NCBI RefSeq assembly: GCF_028550435.1
Contig: NZ_JAQQKV010000004.1
Coordinates: 226,561-290,560, forward strand
DNA: 64,000 nucleotides
Source of the DNA: Asticcacaulis machinosus
Lineage (GTDB): Bacteria; Pseudomonadota; Alphaproteobacteria; Caulobacterales; Caulobacteraceae
Direction: 5' to 3'
Made by a program: the position numbers and the translations under genes
Shown: piece after piece, positions 38,176 to 47,283 of the stretch
Numbering within the stretch: position 1 is the stretch's first letter
How the letters are laid out: each line of letters begins with the position of its first letter
Notes under the pieces: generated by a model
What the model was told of the DNA's origin: nothing
Seen by the model: only the letters and a program-made list of their open reading frames with translations
Database searches by the model: none

Positions 38176-38892
38176 CTAAAGCGGCGCCCCCGCCACACGG
38201 TCGGCTTCATCGGTCACGCGTGTCAAAGCATCACCCATGTGGGTCATCAGGTCTTGCAAGCGGTCGGCGTCGATATCGGCCGGCACGGGGTCATGAACCT
38301 CCCACACAATCGCCACATGTCCAAACGGCAAAGGTACGCGCATCCTATCCCAGGTCTTAAATTCGATAAAGCGGGAGGTCGATAAACCTACTGTGATCAT
38401 CACAGCGCCCGTCATTTGCGACAGTTTCAATGTACCTTCGGTCATTTCGCGATGGGGGCCGCGCGGTCCGTCAGGGGTCATGGCCACGCATCGACCCTCG
38501 CCATTCGGGGCGCTGCGCATCCAGCGCAGCATCTCGCGAAAGGCCTGAGCGCCGCCTTTTTGTTTGGTCGGATCGGATTTTTTAGCCGAAGACCCGCGGA
38601 TGGCATGATAGCCAAAGCGCTGATTGATCAGGGCGCTCTGGTCGCCGCTTTTGGACAGTGAGGCCAGCACACACACCGCTTGTGCCCGATCCAGTGGCCA
38701 GCAGGCATGGGTCAAATGCAGGCGGCCGTGCCAGAACATCAGTACAACCGGCCCTTTGGCGGCCCAGATGGCTTCGACAGCGGCCTGATTGACACGCGTG
38801 AAACGGGAGGTGCGGTAGCAGAATTTCAGATAAGCGACCACGAGGATGGCGATCAGGTTCTGAACCGGTTTTGAGTTTATAAGGGACTTCAT
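38176..38892 (-). CDS. DUF374 lysophospholipid acyltransferase-like protein
   Basis: The product is a 238-residue membrane-anchored protein of the DUF374 family (PF04028), related to LPLAT acyltransferases. VVLMFWHGRLHLTHAC and SLSKSGDQSALINQRFG are typical, and TPDGPRGPHREMTEG matches the family motif that resembles an acyl-acceptor site. It lies in most alphaproteobacterial lpxK-waaA clusters, so a role in lipid A or Kdo-lipid modification is likely but unproven. The ATG overlaps the msbA stop by 4 bases. Confidence 0.88.
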   Translation of the reverse strand: MKSLINSKPVQNLIAILVVAYLKFCYRTSRFTRVNQAAVEAIWAAKGPVVLMFWHGRLHLTHACWPLDRAQAVCVLASLSKSGDQSALINQRFGYHAIRGSSAKKSDPTKQKGGAQAFREMLRWMRSAPNGEGRCVAMTPDGPRGPHREMTEGTLKLSQMTGAVMITVGLSTSRFIEFKTWDRMRVPLPFGHVAIVWEVHDPVPADIDADRLQDLMTHMGDALTRVTDEADRVAGAPL

Positions 38893-40730
38893 GACGCCAC
38901 ACCTGCTGCCATTTGCGGGTTATTGTGTGGCATATCAAACTGTTGCCGCGCCAGATCGGCATAGAGACCGCCGGATGCAATAAGCCCGTCATGGGTGCCG
39001 CGCTCCACGATCCGGCCTTTGTCGAGCACCAGAATCTCATCGGCATGGCGGATGGTCGACAGGCGGTGGGCGATCATGAAAGTGGTGCGCCCGGCCATCA
39101 GCCGTTCCAGCGCTTCCTGCACGCGCGCTTCGGATTGGGTATCAAGCGCCGAGGTGGCTTCATCGAGCAGCAGCAGGGGGGCGTCTTTCAGGAAAGCACG
39201 GGCAATGGCGATGCGTTGTTTCTGCCCGCCCGACAGGCGCGAACCGGCCTCACCCACGCGGGTATTGTAGCCATTGGGCAGATCCATGATGAACTCATGG
39301 GCGGCGGCGTCACGGGCGGCTTTTTCGATAGCGGCGGGGGCAGCATTCGGATTGCCATAGGCGATATTGACCGCGATGGTGTCATCGAACAGGAACGGGT
39401 CTTGTGTCACCAGCGCAATATTTTCGCGCAAGGATTTGAGCGTAAACGACTTTTGGTCGCGATCATCAAAGCGGATATGGCCATGAGTGGCATCGAAAAA
39501 GCGTGGCAAAAGGTTGAGCAGGGTCGATTTGCCGGATCCTGACGGCCCGACCAGAGCGATGGAGCGCCCGGCCTCAGCGGTAAAGTTTATGCCGGTAAGG
39601 GTCGGCATATCTGGTGCATATTCAAAACCAACATCGTCAAAATGAATAGTTTTGAAATCGCGCGGCAGGGTCATCGCACCCGGCGCATCCGTGATGTCGG
39701 GCTGGATATCCAGAACGGCAAACAGGCGTTGGGCCGCCGTCATGCCTTCGGACATAATGGTTTGCAGGCTGGCAAGTTGGCGAAGGGATTGTGCGGCTGA
39801 CCCCAGCAGGGCCAGGAACGCGGTAAAGCCGCCGACGGTCATTTCCCCAAGCCCTGAACGCCAGCCGGCATAGGCGATCACCAGCGCGATCAGCACGGTC
39901 GTCAGGGCTTCGGTGACGGGGGCGGCCGAGGCGCGGGCATTGGCGCCCTTGATGATGTGTTTCTGACGGCGGGCGATGACTTCGTTGACGCGGCCTTCTT
40001 CAAAGCTTTCCTGATGGGCGATTTTGACGATTTTGACCCCGTCAAGGCTTTCCATGATGGCCGACGACAGGCTGGAGGTCTCTTCCATCGCCCCTTTAGC
40101 GGCCTTTTTGGTGCGCTTCATGTAGCCCGATAAGACCTGACCGATGATCGGGCCGATGACCAGAACACCTAGCGTCATTTTCCAGTCGATAAAGGCCATC
40201 GCAATCAGGGTGTAGATAACCGTCAGGCCATGCTGAGTGTAGTTGACGACGCCGTTAGTGGTGGCTTCGCGCATTAAACCGGCATCGAAAAGAACCGAGC
40301 TAAGATATTGTCCAGAATGAGCCTTTTGCAGGCGGGCGAGGTCTGCCCGGATCAGGTTGGCAAACAGTTGCGATTGGATGTGCCCGACCAGTTGATGGCC
40401 AATGCGGTTGACGAGGGTAACCTGCCCCAGTTGCGCGCCCAGCCGTATAAAGCCCATGATGACGATGATGAGCGGCACCATCAACAGTGGATTGTTGCTG
40501 ATAAAGGCGGGCACATTTGTGGTGGCCGGACCGGTTTCGCCGAATAAAAGCTCTACGCCGGGCTTAAGCATCAACAGAACCGCGGCAGTCGCCAGCCCGA
40601 CCAGGGCCGCGCATAGCATGGAGGTCAACAGCGCGCCCTTTTGCGGGCTTAAATACTCACGCCAGACACGGGTCATCAGGGCCTTAGTGGCCATGTGCGC
40701 AGAAGCCGGTGAAGATGCAGGATCAGCCAT
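38889..40730 (-). CDS. msbA: MsbA-type lipid A ABC exporter (permease-ATPase)
   Basis: The product is a 613-residue half-transporter with six membrane helices (about residues 25-320) fused to an ATPase. Walker A is VGPSGSGKSTLLN, the signature LSGGQKQRIAIARA, Walker B LLLLDEATSALD, and the H-loop AHRLSTI. It flips lipid A core across the inner membrane in ATP-dependent fashion. The position next to DUF374, waaA and lpxK supports MsbA rather than a generic exporter. Confidence 0.93.
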   Translation of the reverse strand: MADPASSPASAHMATKALMTRVWREYLSPQKGALLTSMLCAALVGLATAAVLLMLKPGVELLFGETGPATTNVPAFISNNPLLMVPLIIVIMGFIRLGAQLGQVTLVNRIGHQLVGHIQSQLFANLIRADLARLQKAHSGQYLSSVLFDAGLMREATTNGVVNYTQHGLTVIYTLIAMAFIDWKMTLGVLVIGPIIGQVLSGYMKRTKKAAKGAMEETSSLSSAIMESLDGVKIVKIAHQESFEEGRVNEVIARRQKHIIKGANARASAAPVTEALTTVLIALVIAYAGWRSGLGEMTVGGFTAFLALLGSAAQSLRQLASLQTIMSEGMTAAQRLFAVLDIQPDITDAPGAMTLPRDFKTIHFDDVGFEYAPDMPTLTGINFTAEAGRSIALVGPSGSGKSTLLNLLPRFFDATHGHIRFDDRDQKSFTLKSLRENIALVTQDPFLFDDTIAVNIAYGNPNAAPAAIEKAARDAAAHEFIMDLPNGYNTRVGEAGSRLSGGQKQRIAIARAFLKDAPLLLLDEATSALDTQSEARVQEALERLMAGRTTFMIAHRLSTIRHADEILVLDKGRIVERGTHDGLIASGGLYADLARQQFDMPHNNPQMAAGVAS

Positions 40731-40860
40731 TCGGTACAGATAGGGTGTTTACGCTATAACCATAGCCTTTAAGGTGATTTTTCACAAAACCAATAGGTTT
40801 CGTTGCGGCCAATCCACAAAAGACCTTATCACTGCGTCAAAAATGTCTATATGAGGGGCC

Positions 40861-41595
40861 GTGCGGATCACCGCTATCCTTAAAAAACATTTCGAGTTCA
40901 TGGTCAAAATATTCAAAACCCCAAAGACCCATAAGGTTTACGACACGTCCTCAAAATGGGGGCTGTTCAAGACCTATATGGCCTTTCTGTGGGGCGATCA
41001 TGCCTATCTGAGGCTCGGTTTTACCAATGCCCATTGGATCGACGATAAGATGCTGCGCGCCAATCAGCCGTGGCCGTTTCAACTCAGGTGGTTTCAAAAG
41101 CATGATGGCATCAAGACCGTCATCAATCTGCGCGGACAGCGCGGGTCGTTCTATGCGCTCGAAAAACATGCCTGTGCGCGGCTGGGGCTGAAACTGGAGG
41201 ATTTTAAGGTGACGTCGCGCGACGTGCCGTCAAAAGAGGCCATTCTGGCGGCCAAAGAGATGTTCGAGCGGATCGAATATCCGGCCCTGCTGCATTGTAA
41301 ATCGGGTGCAGATCGCGCGGGAATCATGAGCGTTTTGTACCGCCATCTGCATCTTGGGCACCCCATCGAAGAGGCGATGTCTGAGCTGGGTCTGCGCACC
41401 CTGCATATGAAGGCGGGTAAAACCGGCGTGCTCGACTACATTTTTGAGCGTTACCTTGCGGTCGGTAAGCCACAGGGCTTAAGCTTTGTCGAATGGACCC
41501 AAAGCGAAGACTATGATCCGGTGCGCATCAAATCTGATTTCAAAGCGTCGTGGTGGGGGACGCTGCTGACCGAGAAAATCTTCCGGCGGGAATAG
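40861..41595 (+). CDS. Dual-specificity/tyrosine phosphatase-like protein
   Basis: The product is a 244-residue phosphatase with the CX5R loop HCKSGADRAG (Cys about 146, Arg about 152). Before it stands ANQPWPFQLRWFQKHDGIKTVINLRG, the pattern of bacterial dual-specificity-type tyrosine phosphatases that act on phosphoproteins or lipid phosphates. The start is GTG at 40861; the ATG at 40903 (MVKIFKTPKTHK) is an alternative. It is divergent from msbA, so a link to envelope lipid metabolism is possible but not shown. No signal peptide is seen. Confidence 0.8.
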   Translation: MRITAILKKHFEFMVKIFKTPKTHKVYDTSSKWGLFKTYMAFLWGDHAYLRLGFTNAHWIDDKMLRANQPWPFQLRWFQKHDGIKTVINLRGQRGSFYALEKHACARLGLKLEDFKVTSRDVPSKEAILAAKEMFERIEYPALLHCKSGADRAGIMSVLYRHLHLGHPIEEAMSELGLRTLHMKAGKTGVLDYIFERYLAVGKPQGLSFVEWTQSEDYDPVRIKSDFKASWWGTLLTEKIFRRE

Positions 41596-41673
41596 TTAAC
41601 GCAATGTGACACCAAGCATAGACAGCTTCGCAAAACCCTGTAATCTGAAGTCCGGGTTTTGAGGGGGCTAATC

Positions 41674-42597
41674 ATGCAGGGCATCGACCTCTACGCACCA
41701 AAACAGCCGGGACAACGTCTGACCTGGACGCCGTTTGCCTTCGCCGTCACCTTTATCGCTATTGCCATGTGCGCGCTGGTGGGTATCCGGCTGATTTACC
41801 TGTTCGACTGGGAGCATGGTGAGGCTCACATCTGGCCCTCCTTGTCGGTGCAACTGGTCACCGGCTTTGGCATGTCGGCCGTGTTGATCCTGATCTGGGC
41901 CTGGTTTTATGAGCGGCGCGGGTTCGCGGCCAACGGGCTTAATCAAAAGGGCCTGACGCGGTTTGGCCGCGGCTGGCTGATCGGTGTTGGCTTTGCGCTT
42001 GTTATTGTGGCCATAGCCATGATCAGCGGCGTCTATGAGGTTGAACATTCCGGTTTTCGCGCTGAACCGAGCTGGCTGGGGCTGATTCCGTTTATCATCC
42101 TGCTGTTAGGTTTTGTCGTGCAGGGCTCGACCGAAGAAATCCTGATGCGCGGCTATCTGATGTCCGTACTGGCGTCACGGCATGGGCTGATGCTGGCGGT
42201 CACGCTCAACAGCGCCTTTTATACCCTGCTGCACAGCAGTAAATTCAGCCTGACTTTTGAGCTGATTATTATGGTGTTCAATATACTGCTTCTGGCCCTG
42301 TTCATCAGCCTCTATGCCATTCGCGAGCACTCGATCTGGGGAATTTGCGGCTGGCATACGGCATGGAACTGGTTGTTGGGGGTCGGTTTTGGCTTTGATA
42401 TTGCCGGCCGTAACTTTGGCGTTGAGCCCTTGCTGGTCGACCTCAAAGCCGCCCCCGGTCAGCCGTGGTGGCTAACGGGCGGGGCTGTCGGGCCAGAAGG
42501 CAGCGTGATCACCAGTCTGATCCTGTCAGCCGGCATCGGTTGGCTGTTGTGGCAGGGCGGCTGGAAGATATTCAGACCGTCCACCTCTGCGGTTTAG
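41674..42597 (+). CDS. CPBP-family intramembrane metalloprotease (CAAX protease/bacteriocin-processing type)
   Basis: The product is a 307-residue integral membrane protein with about eight helices. The three motifs of the CPBP family are visible: EEILMRG (EExxxR), FYTLLHSS (FxxxH) and HTAWNW (HxxxN). Members cleave or modify membrane-embedded substrates. The ATG at 41674 has GAGGGGG upstream; a TTG 15 bases earlier is unlikely. The 3' end overlaps the convergent DUF4170 gene by 4 bases. Substrates are unknown. Confidence 0.88.
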   Translation: MQGIDLYAPKQPGQRLTWTPFAFAVTFIAIAMCALVGIRLIYLFDWEHGEAHIWPSLSVQLVTGFGMSAVLILIWAWFYERRGFAANGLNQKGLTRFGRGWLIGVGFALVIVAIAMISGVYEVEHSGFRAEPSWLGLIPFIILLLGFVVQGSTEEILMRGYLMSVLASRHGLMLAVTLNSAFYTLLHSSKFSLTFELIIMVFNILLLALFISLYAIREHSIWGICGWHTAWNWLLGVGFGFDIAGRNFGVEPLLVDLKAAPGQPWWLTGGAVGPEGSVITSLILSAGIGWLLWQGGWKIFRPSTSAV

Positions 42598-42812
42598 GCA
42601 TCCGGGTTAAGTAGCTTATGGGCGTGGATAACGAAATAGCGCATCAGGGCGTTATCAACCGTTGATTGCGCTTTTGAGCGCCACGCCTTGACTGCTTCTT
42701 CATAGGTGCCATAGGCGCCGACAAATTCAACGGCCTTAAGATCTTTGAATTGTGTCTTGGTCAGGTCGGACAGTTCGCCGCCGATGACAATATGCAGGAG
42801 TTGTTCGCTCAT
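42594..42812 (-). CDS. DUF4170 family protein
   Basis: The product is a 72-residue soluble protein of the DUF4170 family (PF13773), recognised by FVGAYGTYEEAVKAWRSKAQ and the C-terminal DNALMRYFVIHAHKLLNP. The function is unknown, but it is commonly encoded next to the inositol-monophosphatase-family gene and lipid A genes in alphaproteobacteria, as here. It starts 12 bases downstream of that gene. Confidence 0.85.
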   Translation of the reverse strand: MSEQLLHIVIGGELSDLTKTQFKDLKAVEFVGAYGTYEEAVKAWRSKAQSTVDNALMRYFVIHAHKLLNPDA

Positions 42813-42824
42813 AGCCGATAAGCC

Positions 42825-43637
42825 TCAAGTGTGGTCAAGGGATAGTAGATGCTCGCAGCGCCTGATGATGTCCGCATAAAGGGGTTCGCAGGCGCAGACG
42901 AGCGAGGGTTTCAGACTTGACTTACCATTGAAATGATAAGGATTACCTAAATGGTCAGATACACGGGCGCCAGCCTCCGTCGCAATCAGGCAGGCGGCGG
43001 CGATGTCCCAGTCGCGTTTCGGCGTAAGCGCCAGTGTGAAATCAACGCGCCCCGCCGCCACGCAGGCCATACGATAAGCCACGGATGGACGTGATGACAC
43101 CAGCATTCTGGGCCAGTCACCCTGCCATATGTCTTTGGCGAATATACGTGCGTCACCGATAACGTGCGCGCCTTCCAGTGTTTTTTTGCCGCTGGCCCGG
43201 ATCGGCTCACCATTCAGGGTCGCCCCCAGTCCAAGCCCTGCGGCGTAAAGTTCCTGAGCCTCCGGGGCATAGACAACGCCGGCGACCGGCTGTCCGTTAT
43301 CCACGATGGACAGGGCGATCGTCCAGTAGGGACTGCCCTTGGTCAGGCCCATGGTGCCGTCAATCGGATCGAGGACAAATACGCGCGACTTGCTGAGGCG
43401 CACCTCGGTGTCGGGCGATTCTTCGCTCTGCCAGCCATAATCGGGCCGCACCTGCATCAACGCTTCTTTAAGCCACAGATTGACCTCAAGATCGGCATTG
43501 GTAACGACGGAGCCATCGGACTTGTAATCGATGATCAGGCCTTGCGCCTTGACATGCAGCGCCAGAGCGCCGGCCCGCCTGACCTTATCCACAAGCAGCG
43601 CCAGCTCTTCCTCAATGGAGGCAGGGGCCTTGATCAT
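42825..43637 (-). CDS. Inositol monophosphatase-family phosphatase (CysQ-like)
   Basis: The product is a 270-residue phosphatase of the inositol monophosphatase superfamily, which includes CysQ (3'(2'),5'-bisphosphate nucleotidase) and SuhB. Metal-binding motifs are YGWQSEES, LDPIDGTMGL and WDIAAACLIATEAG. Whether the substrate is PAP, inositol phosphate or another sugar phosphate cannot be settled from sequence; SVVTNADLEVNLWL is like CysQ. The start overlaps the pmbA stop by 4 bases. Confidence 0.87.
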   Translation of the reverse strand: MIKAPASIEEELALLVDKVRRAGALALHVKAQGLIIDYKSDGSVVTNADLEVNLWLKEALMQVRPDYGWQSEESPDTEVRLSKSRVFVLDPIDGTMGLTKGSPYWTIALSIVDNGQPVAGVVYAPEAQELYAAGLGLGATLNGEPIRASGKKTLEGAHVIGDARIFAKDIWQGDWPRMLVSSRPSVAYRMACVAAGRVDFTLALTPKRDWDIAAACLIATEAGARVSDHLGNPYHFNGKSSLKPSLVCACEPLYADIIRRCEHLLSLDHT

Positions 43638-44998
43638 TTCCCCCCCAGCGACAAACCATCCACCAATATAGAGGGGGCATCGTTTGACCCTTTGATCTCC
43701 AGATCACTGCCGGGGATCAGACGGGCAAAGATATCGATGAGGTTTCCGGCGACCGTCATTTCGTTGATCGGGAATTGAACTGCGCCACCCTCGAACCAAA
43801 AACCGGACGCGCCGACCGACCAGTCGCCGGTGTCGGGATTGACGTTGGGCCCGAACATGGAGGTGACCAGAAAGCCTTTGCCAGCGTCACGCATCATATC
43901 GGTTTGACTGAGTATCCCCGGTAGCAGGGTAACATTGTGGGTGGAGGTGCCGGCAGGCCCAGCCAGACCGCGTGACGCGTGGCCGGTCGACGACATACCC
44001 AGTTGACGCGCCGAGGCTGTGTTCAGCAGCCAGGTCGTCAAAGTGCCATTGTCAACCAGATTGCGTTTCTGAACGCGCACGCCTTCGTCATCAAAATGAC
44101 TGGACGCCAGACCGCGCAGCCGGAACGGATCGTCCGTTATGGTAATGCCTGTGCCGAACACCTGAGTGTGCAGCCGATCCTTGAGGTAGCTGGAGCCACG
44201 GGCAATCGCAGGCCCAGAAATGGCCCCCAGAAACAAGCCGATGATCGATTTGGATACGCGCGGGTCAAATATAACCGCAGCCTTCGTGCTGTCGATGCGG
44301 CGTGCACCCAAAGCGCTCAGGGCCCGCTCAGACGCCAGGGCTCCGGTGCTTTCAGGGGCGGGCAGGTCAGCGTAAAACCGCTTTGAGCGGCCTTCGCCGT
44401 CACGTTCCATCTGCCCGTTGGCGTCCGTGGCGATCATGCGCGCCGACTGAAAAAACACGGTCGAGCTTTGCTGGCCGCTGAAACCGCCAGAGGTGAGGAT
44501 ATGCCAGCTATTACGGCTAAAACCCGCGCTGGCGCTGTCGGTTGTGATGCCTGGAATCGCCAGACCCGCCGCTTCGCAAGCCAGAGCCCGGTCTTTAAAC
44601 GCTTCGGCGGATACGTCTGTGGGATCCAGCAATTGCAGATCCGCGGCATCATGATCGTGGTGGTATAATAACGCCGGATCGGCCAGGCCGGTATAGGGAT
44701 CGTCCGGCGAGATACGCGCCATGATCATGGCACGCTCAACGGCCCGATCAAGTGTTTGGGGTGAAAATTCGGAAACAGACACCACGGCCTGTTTCTGGCC
44801 GACAAAGACCCTGAGCCCCAGATCCTGAGTCTCGTCACGCTCAACTGTTTCGATCTGCGCGCCTCGCACGCCGACGCTTAAAGACTGGCTTTCCGCAAAG
44901 ACGGCCTCGGCCGCGTCGGCACCGGCACTGTGCGCAGCGGCAATGAGGCGTGAGAGCCGGTCACTGATCGAGGACGTATCGTTTCGCGTTTGCAACAT
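43634..44998 (-). CDS. pmbA: TldE/PmbA-family metallopeptidase subunit
   Basis: The product is the 454-residue TldE/PmbA protein, partner of TldD in the heterodimeric TldD/E protease that removes leader peptides and degrades unfolded peptides. The zinc-binding HExxxH of TldD is absent, as expected for TldE. Typical segments are ETVERDETQDLGLRVFVG, GRPATGVTS-like SSHFDDEGVRVQKRNLVDNG, and the C-terminal ILVDGLSL. It is first in a three-gene run with the phosphatase and DUF4170 genes. Confidence 0.93.
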   Translation of the reverse strand: MLQTRNDTSSISDRLSRLIAAAHSAGADAAEAVFAESQSLSVGVRGAQIETVERDETQDLGLRVFVGQKQAVVSVSEFSPQTLDRAVERAMIMARISPDDPYTGLADPALLYHHDHDAADLQLLDPTDVSAEAFKDRALACEAAGLAIPGITTDSASAGFSRNSWHILTSGGFSGQQSSTVFFQSARMIATDANGQMERDGEGRSKRFYADLPAPESTGALASERALSALGARRIDSTKAAVIFDPRVSKSIIGLFLGAISGPAIARGSSYLKDRLHTQVFGTGITITDDPFRLRGLASSHFDDEGVRVQKRNLVDNGTLTTWLLNTASARQLGMSSTGHASRGLAGPAGTSTHNVTLLPGILSQTDMMRDAGKGFLVTSMFGPNVNPDTGDWSVGASGFWFEGGAVQFPINEMTVAGNLIDIFARLIPGSDLEIKGSNDAPSILVDGLSLGGK

Positions 44999-45000
44999 GA

Positions 45001-45297
45001 TCTTTAATTAGGCCGCGTCTGGTGTGTAGGCAAGTCTCAAATGTGACGAATGAGTCTGCCGACGAATGATGGGCCTGACTATTCCGCACTCTTCGAAATA
45101 AAACCACCCCTCAGAGTATTGTAATCACAGCTTATCTCAAAACCTCAACACTCATAAGCTTGGGGAAAGGCCTGTAATCTTAGCGTGAAGGGTTAGGGGT
45201 TTCTTTAACACTCTAAGGTAGTTTTTTGCCTGTATCGCGATATGGACACAGGCGCTTCAATAGCTTGTGGCCGATTCGCGAAGTGGTGAAGGTGGTA
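45001..45297. other. Non-coding gap upstream of the GGDEF-EAL gene
   Basis: This gap between divergent genes has no convincing coding frame, terminator or repeat. It contains AT-rich stretches that probably hold both promoters, and TTAGGGGTTTCTTTAA at about 45192-45207, a weak resemblance to a CtrA box with wrong spacing. I do not call a site here. Confidence 0.4.
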
Positions 45298-47283
45298 ATG
45301 AGTATCGGTCAGGGCAGGCTATCGCAATTCGGGCACAGTCTTGTGGCGAACACGGTTGCGTTCCTGCGGGGCGGTTCGCCTGATAAATCCGAAGCTGTGC
45401 GCCGTGCGGAGGTCGTTGCCGTGCGCCCCGTGGTGCGCGGTTTTTCTCTTGGGGTAGGCAGTTACTACATACTTATCACGGTTGCGCACCTTTTTTATGA
45501 AAAAGGGCTGGCTCTGTGGGTGCTGGATGGTCTGGCGGCCCTGACAATGGTGGCCTGCTTCTTTTTCTTTCATCATACCCGCAATACCCAACGGCTTGAG
45601 CCGCTGGAACTAACGTGCCTCACCTTATTTAGCCTGATGTACCTCAATGTGGTGACGTATCAGTATTTTCACGTTGAGCCGGCCAAGCTGGTCTATTTCG
45701 TGTTGATGATACTGGTGTTTTCGACAGCCGGGATCACGCCACGGGTGGTAGTGCCGTGTGCGGTCGTGTGTTTGGTGACCATGTACGGGCTGGCGCACAA
45801 ATACGGTATTTTATCCCAGTATATCTGGATCGGTCTGGCTGGCGTTGCCACAGCCCTGGGTATGAGCGTTCTGCTGCGTCAGGCCATTTTGCGTGCGGTT
45901 CATGCGCGGGTTCAGGCCGATACCCTGCGTGATGAGGCACAGGCTCTGGCCAACTGCGATGTGCTGACCGGCCTGCCCAACCGGCGGCGTTTCTTTGATG
46001 AAATGAGCCATACGTTGAGTATGCAAAAGCAGGACGGGGTGGAGTTTGATCTGGCCCTGATTGATCTTGATGGGTTTAAGCCCGTCAATGATATCTATGG
46101 CCACAGTGTCGGCGATGCGCTGCTGGTGGCGGTGGCGGGACGCCTGCGGACATTGTGCGCCGGACGTGGTTTTGTGGCACGTCTGGGCGGAGATGAGTTT
46201 GCGATCATTCTGACCGGTGTGGCGGACGATGAGGCCCTCAAAGGCTTTGGAGCGCATTTGTGCGATGTGCTCAAAGAGCCATATATGCTGTCAGGAGTGG
46301 CGGCCAACATCTCCGCGTCGGTTGGGTTTGTGCGTAGCACCGGGCCTTTTCTTACAACGTCGCAATACCTTGAGCGGGCGGACTATGCCCTCTATTACGC
46401 CAAACAGAATCTGCGCGGCGCCCCGGTCATTTTCTCGCAGAAACACGAAACCGAGATGCGCGATTTCGGCCTGATCGATCAGACTTTGCGGTCATCCGAT
46501 CTGGAGCGTGAGTTGTTCATCCTGTTTCAGCCTCAGTATGATGTGGTCGAAAACCGCACCATCGGCTTTGAAGCTCTGGCGCGCTGGAACAGCCCAAAAC
46601 TAGGGCTGGTCCGGCCTGATATTTTTATCCGGGCGGCGGAACGATCGGGGCTTATTAGCCAGATTACTCTTTTGTTGCTCAGAAAAGCGTTGGCCGATGT
46701 CAAATCATGGCCACAGGATATGCGGGTATCTTTTAACCTGTCGACCCGCGATTTGCGCTCCACCACTTCGATTGCCGATATCTGTCAGACCGTGCGCGAG
46801 TCAGGGCTTGATCCTAAACGGATCGAGTTTGAGATCACTGAAACCGCCATGCTCAGCGATTTTGAGCAGGCCTGTGAAGCGCTTAATCGCCTCAAGGCGA
46901 TGGGGTGCCGGATTGCACTGGATGACTTTGGCTCAGGCTATTCGTCGTTCAGCTATATTCACCGCTTGCCGGTCAACAAAATCAAGATTGACCGCAGCTT
47001 TGTGGTGCAGCTTCTGAAGCATCAAACCGCGCAGAAAATCATAAAGACGATCATAGATTTGTGCAAAAATCTTCATCTGGATTGTGTGATCGAAGGTGTG
47101 GAGACCGAAACTGAGTTGAATAAGTTACGTCAGGTCGGGGCGCGTTACATCCAGGGGTTCCTGTTCTCTAAGCCCCTGACGGCTGATGGGGTGGATGAAT
47201 ATCTGAGCATGGAGGCCCGCCAAAGCCAGACAGGGCAGCATGATACGACGGGCTTATTTATGGCCAGATCGGTGGTTTCATAG
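45298..47283 (+). CDS. Membrane-bound GGDEF-EAL c-di-GMP enzyme
   Basis: The product is 661 residues. Residues of about 45-200 form about five membrane helices of MASE-like type. The GGDEF domain ([14 protein letters not shown] to [15 protein letters not shown] at 297-301) and the EAL domain (FEALARW, EAL at 425-427) follow. Catalytic residues of the EAL domain are all visible ([42 protein letters not shown]), so phosphodiesterase activity is likely. The GGDEF motif is intact but the inhibitory RxxD site before it is missing (RGFV). The ATG at 45298 follows GGTGG; a frame open to 45226 begins with TTG. The sensory input is unknown. Confidence 0.92.
   Translation: MSIGQGRLSQFGHSLVANTVAFLRGGSPDKSEAVRRAEVVAVRPVVRGFSLGVGSYYILITVAHLFYEKGLALWVLDGLAALTMVACFFFFHHTRNTQRLEPLELTCLTLFSLMYLNVVTYQYFHVEPAKLVYFVLMILVFSTAGITPRVVVPCAVVCLVTMYGLAHKYGILSQYIWIGLAGVATALGMSVLLRQAILRAVHARVQADTLRDEAQALANCDVLTGLPNRRRFFDEMSHTLSMQKQDGVEFDLALIDLDGFKPVNDIYGHSVGDALLVAVAGRLRTLCAGRGFVARLGGDEFAIILTGVADDEALKGFGAHLCDVLKEPYMLSGVAANISASVGFVRSTGPFLTTSQYLERADYALYYAKQNLRGAPVIFSQKHETEMRDFGLIDQTLRSSDLERELFILFQPQYDVVENRTIGFEALARWNSPKLGLVRPDIFIRAAERSGLISQITLLLLRKALADVKSWPQDMRVSFNLSTRDLRSTTSIADICQTVRESGLDPKRIEFEITETAMLSDFEQACEALNRLKAMGCRIALDDFGSGYSSFSYIHRLPVNKIKIDRSFVVQLLKHQTAQKIIKTIIDLCKNLHLDCVIEGVETETELNKLRQVGARYIQGFLFSKPLTADGVDEYLSMEARQSQTGQHDTTGLFMARSVVS

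Noticed and set aside
45192..45207. A possible CtrA box (TTAA-N7-TTAA) upstream of the GGDEF-EAL gene
   Set aside because: The first half reads TTAG and the spacing is 8 rather than 7, so the match is too weak.
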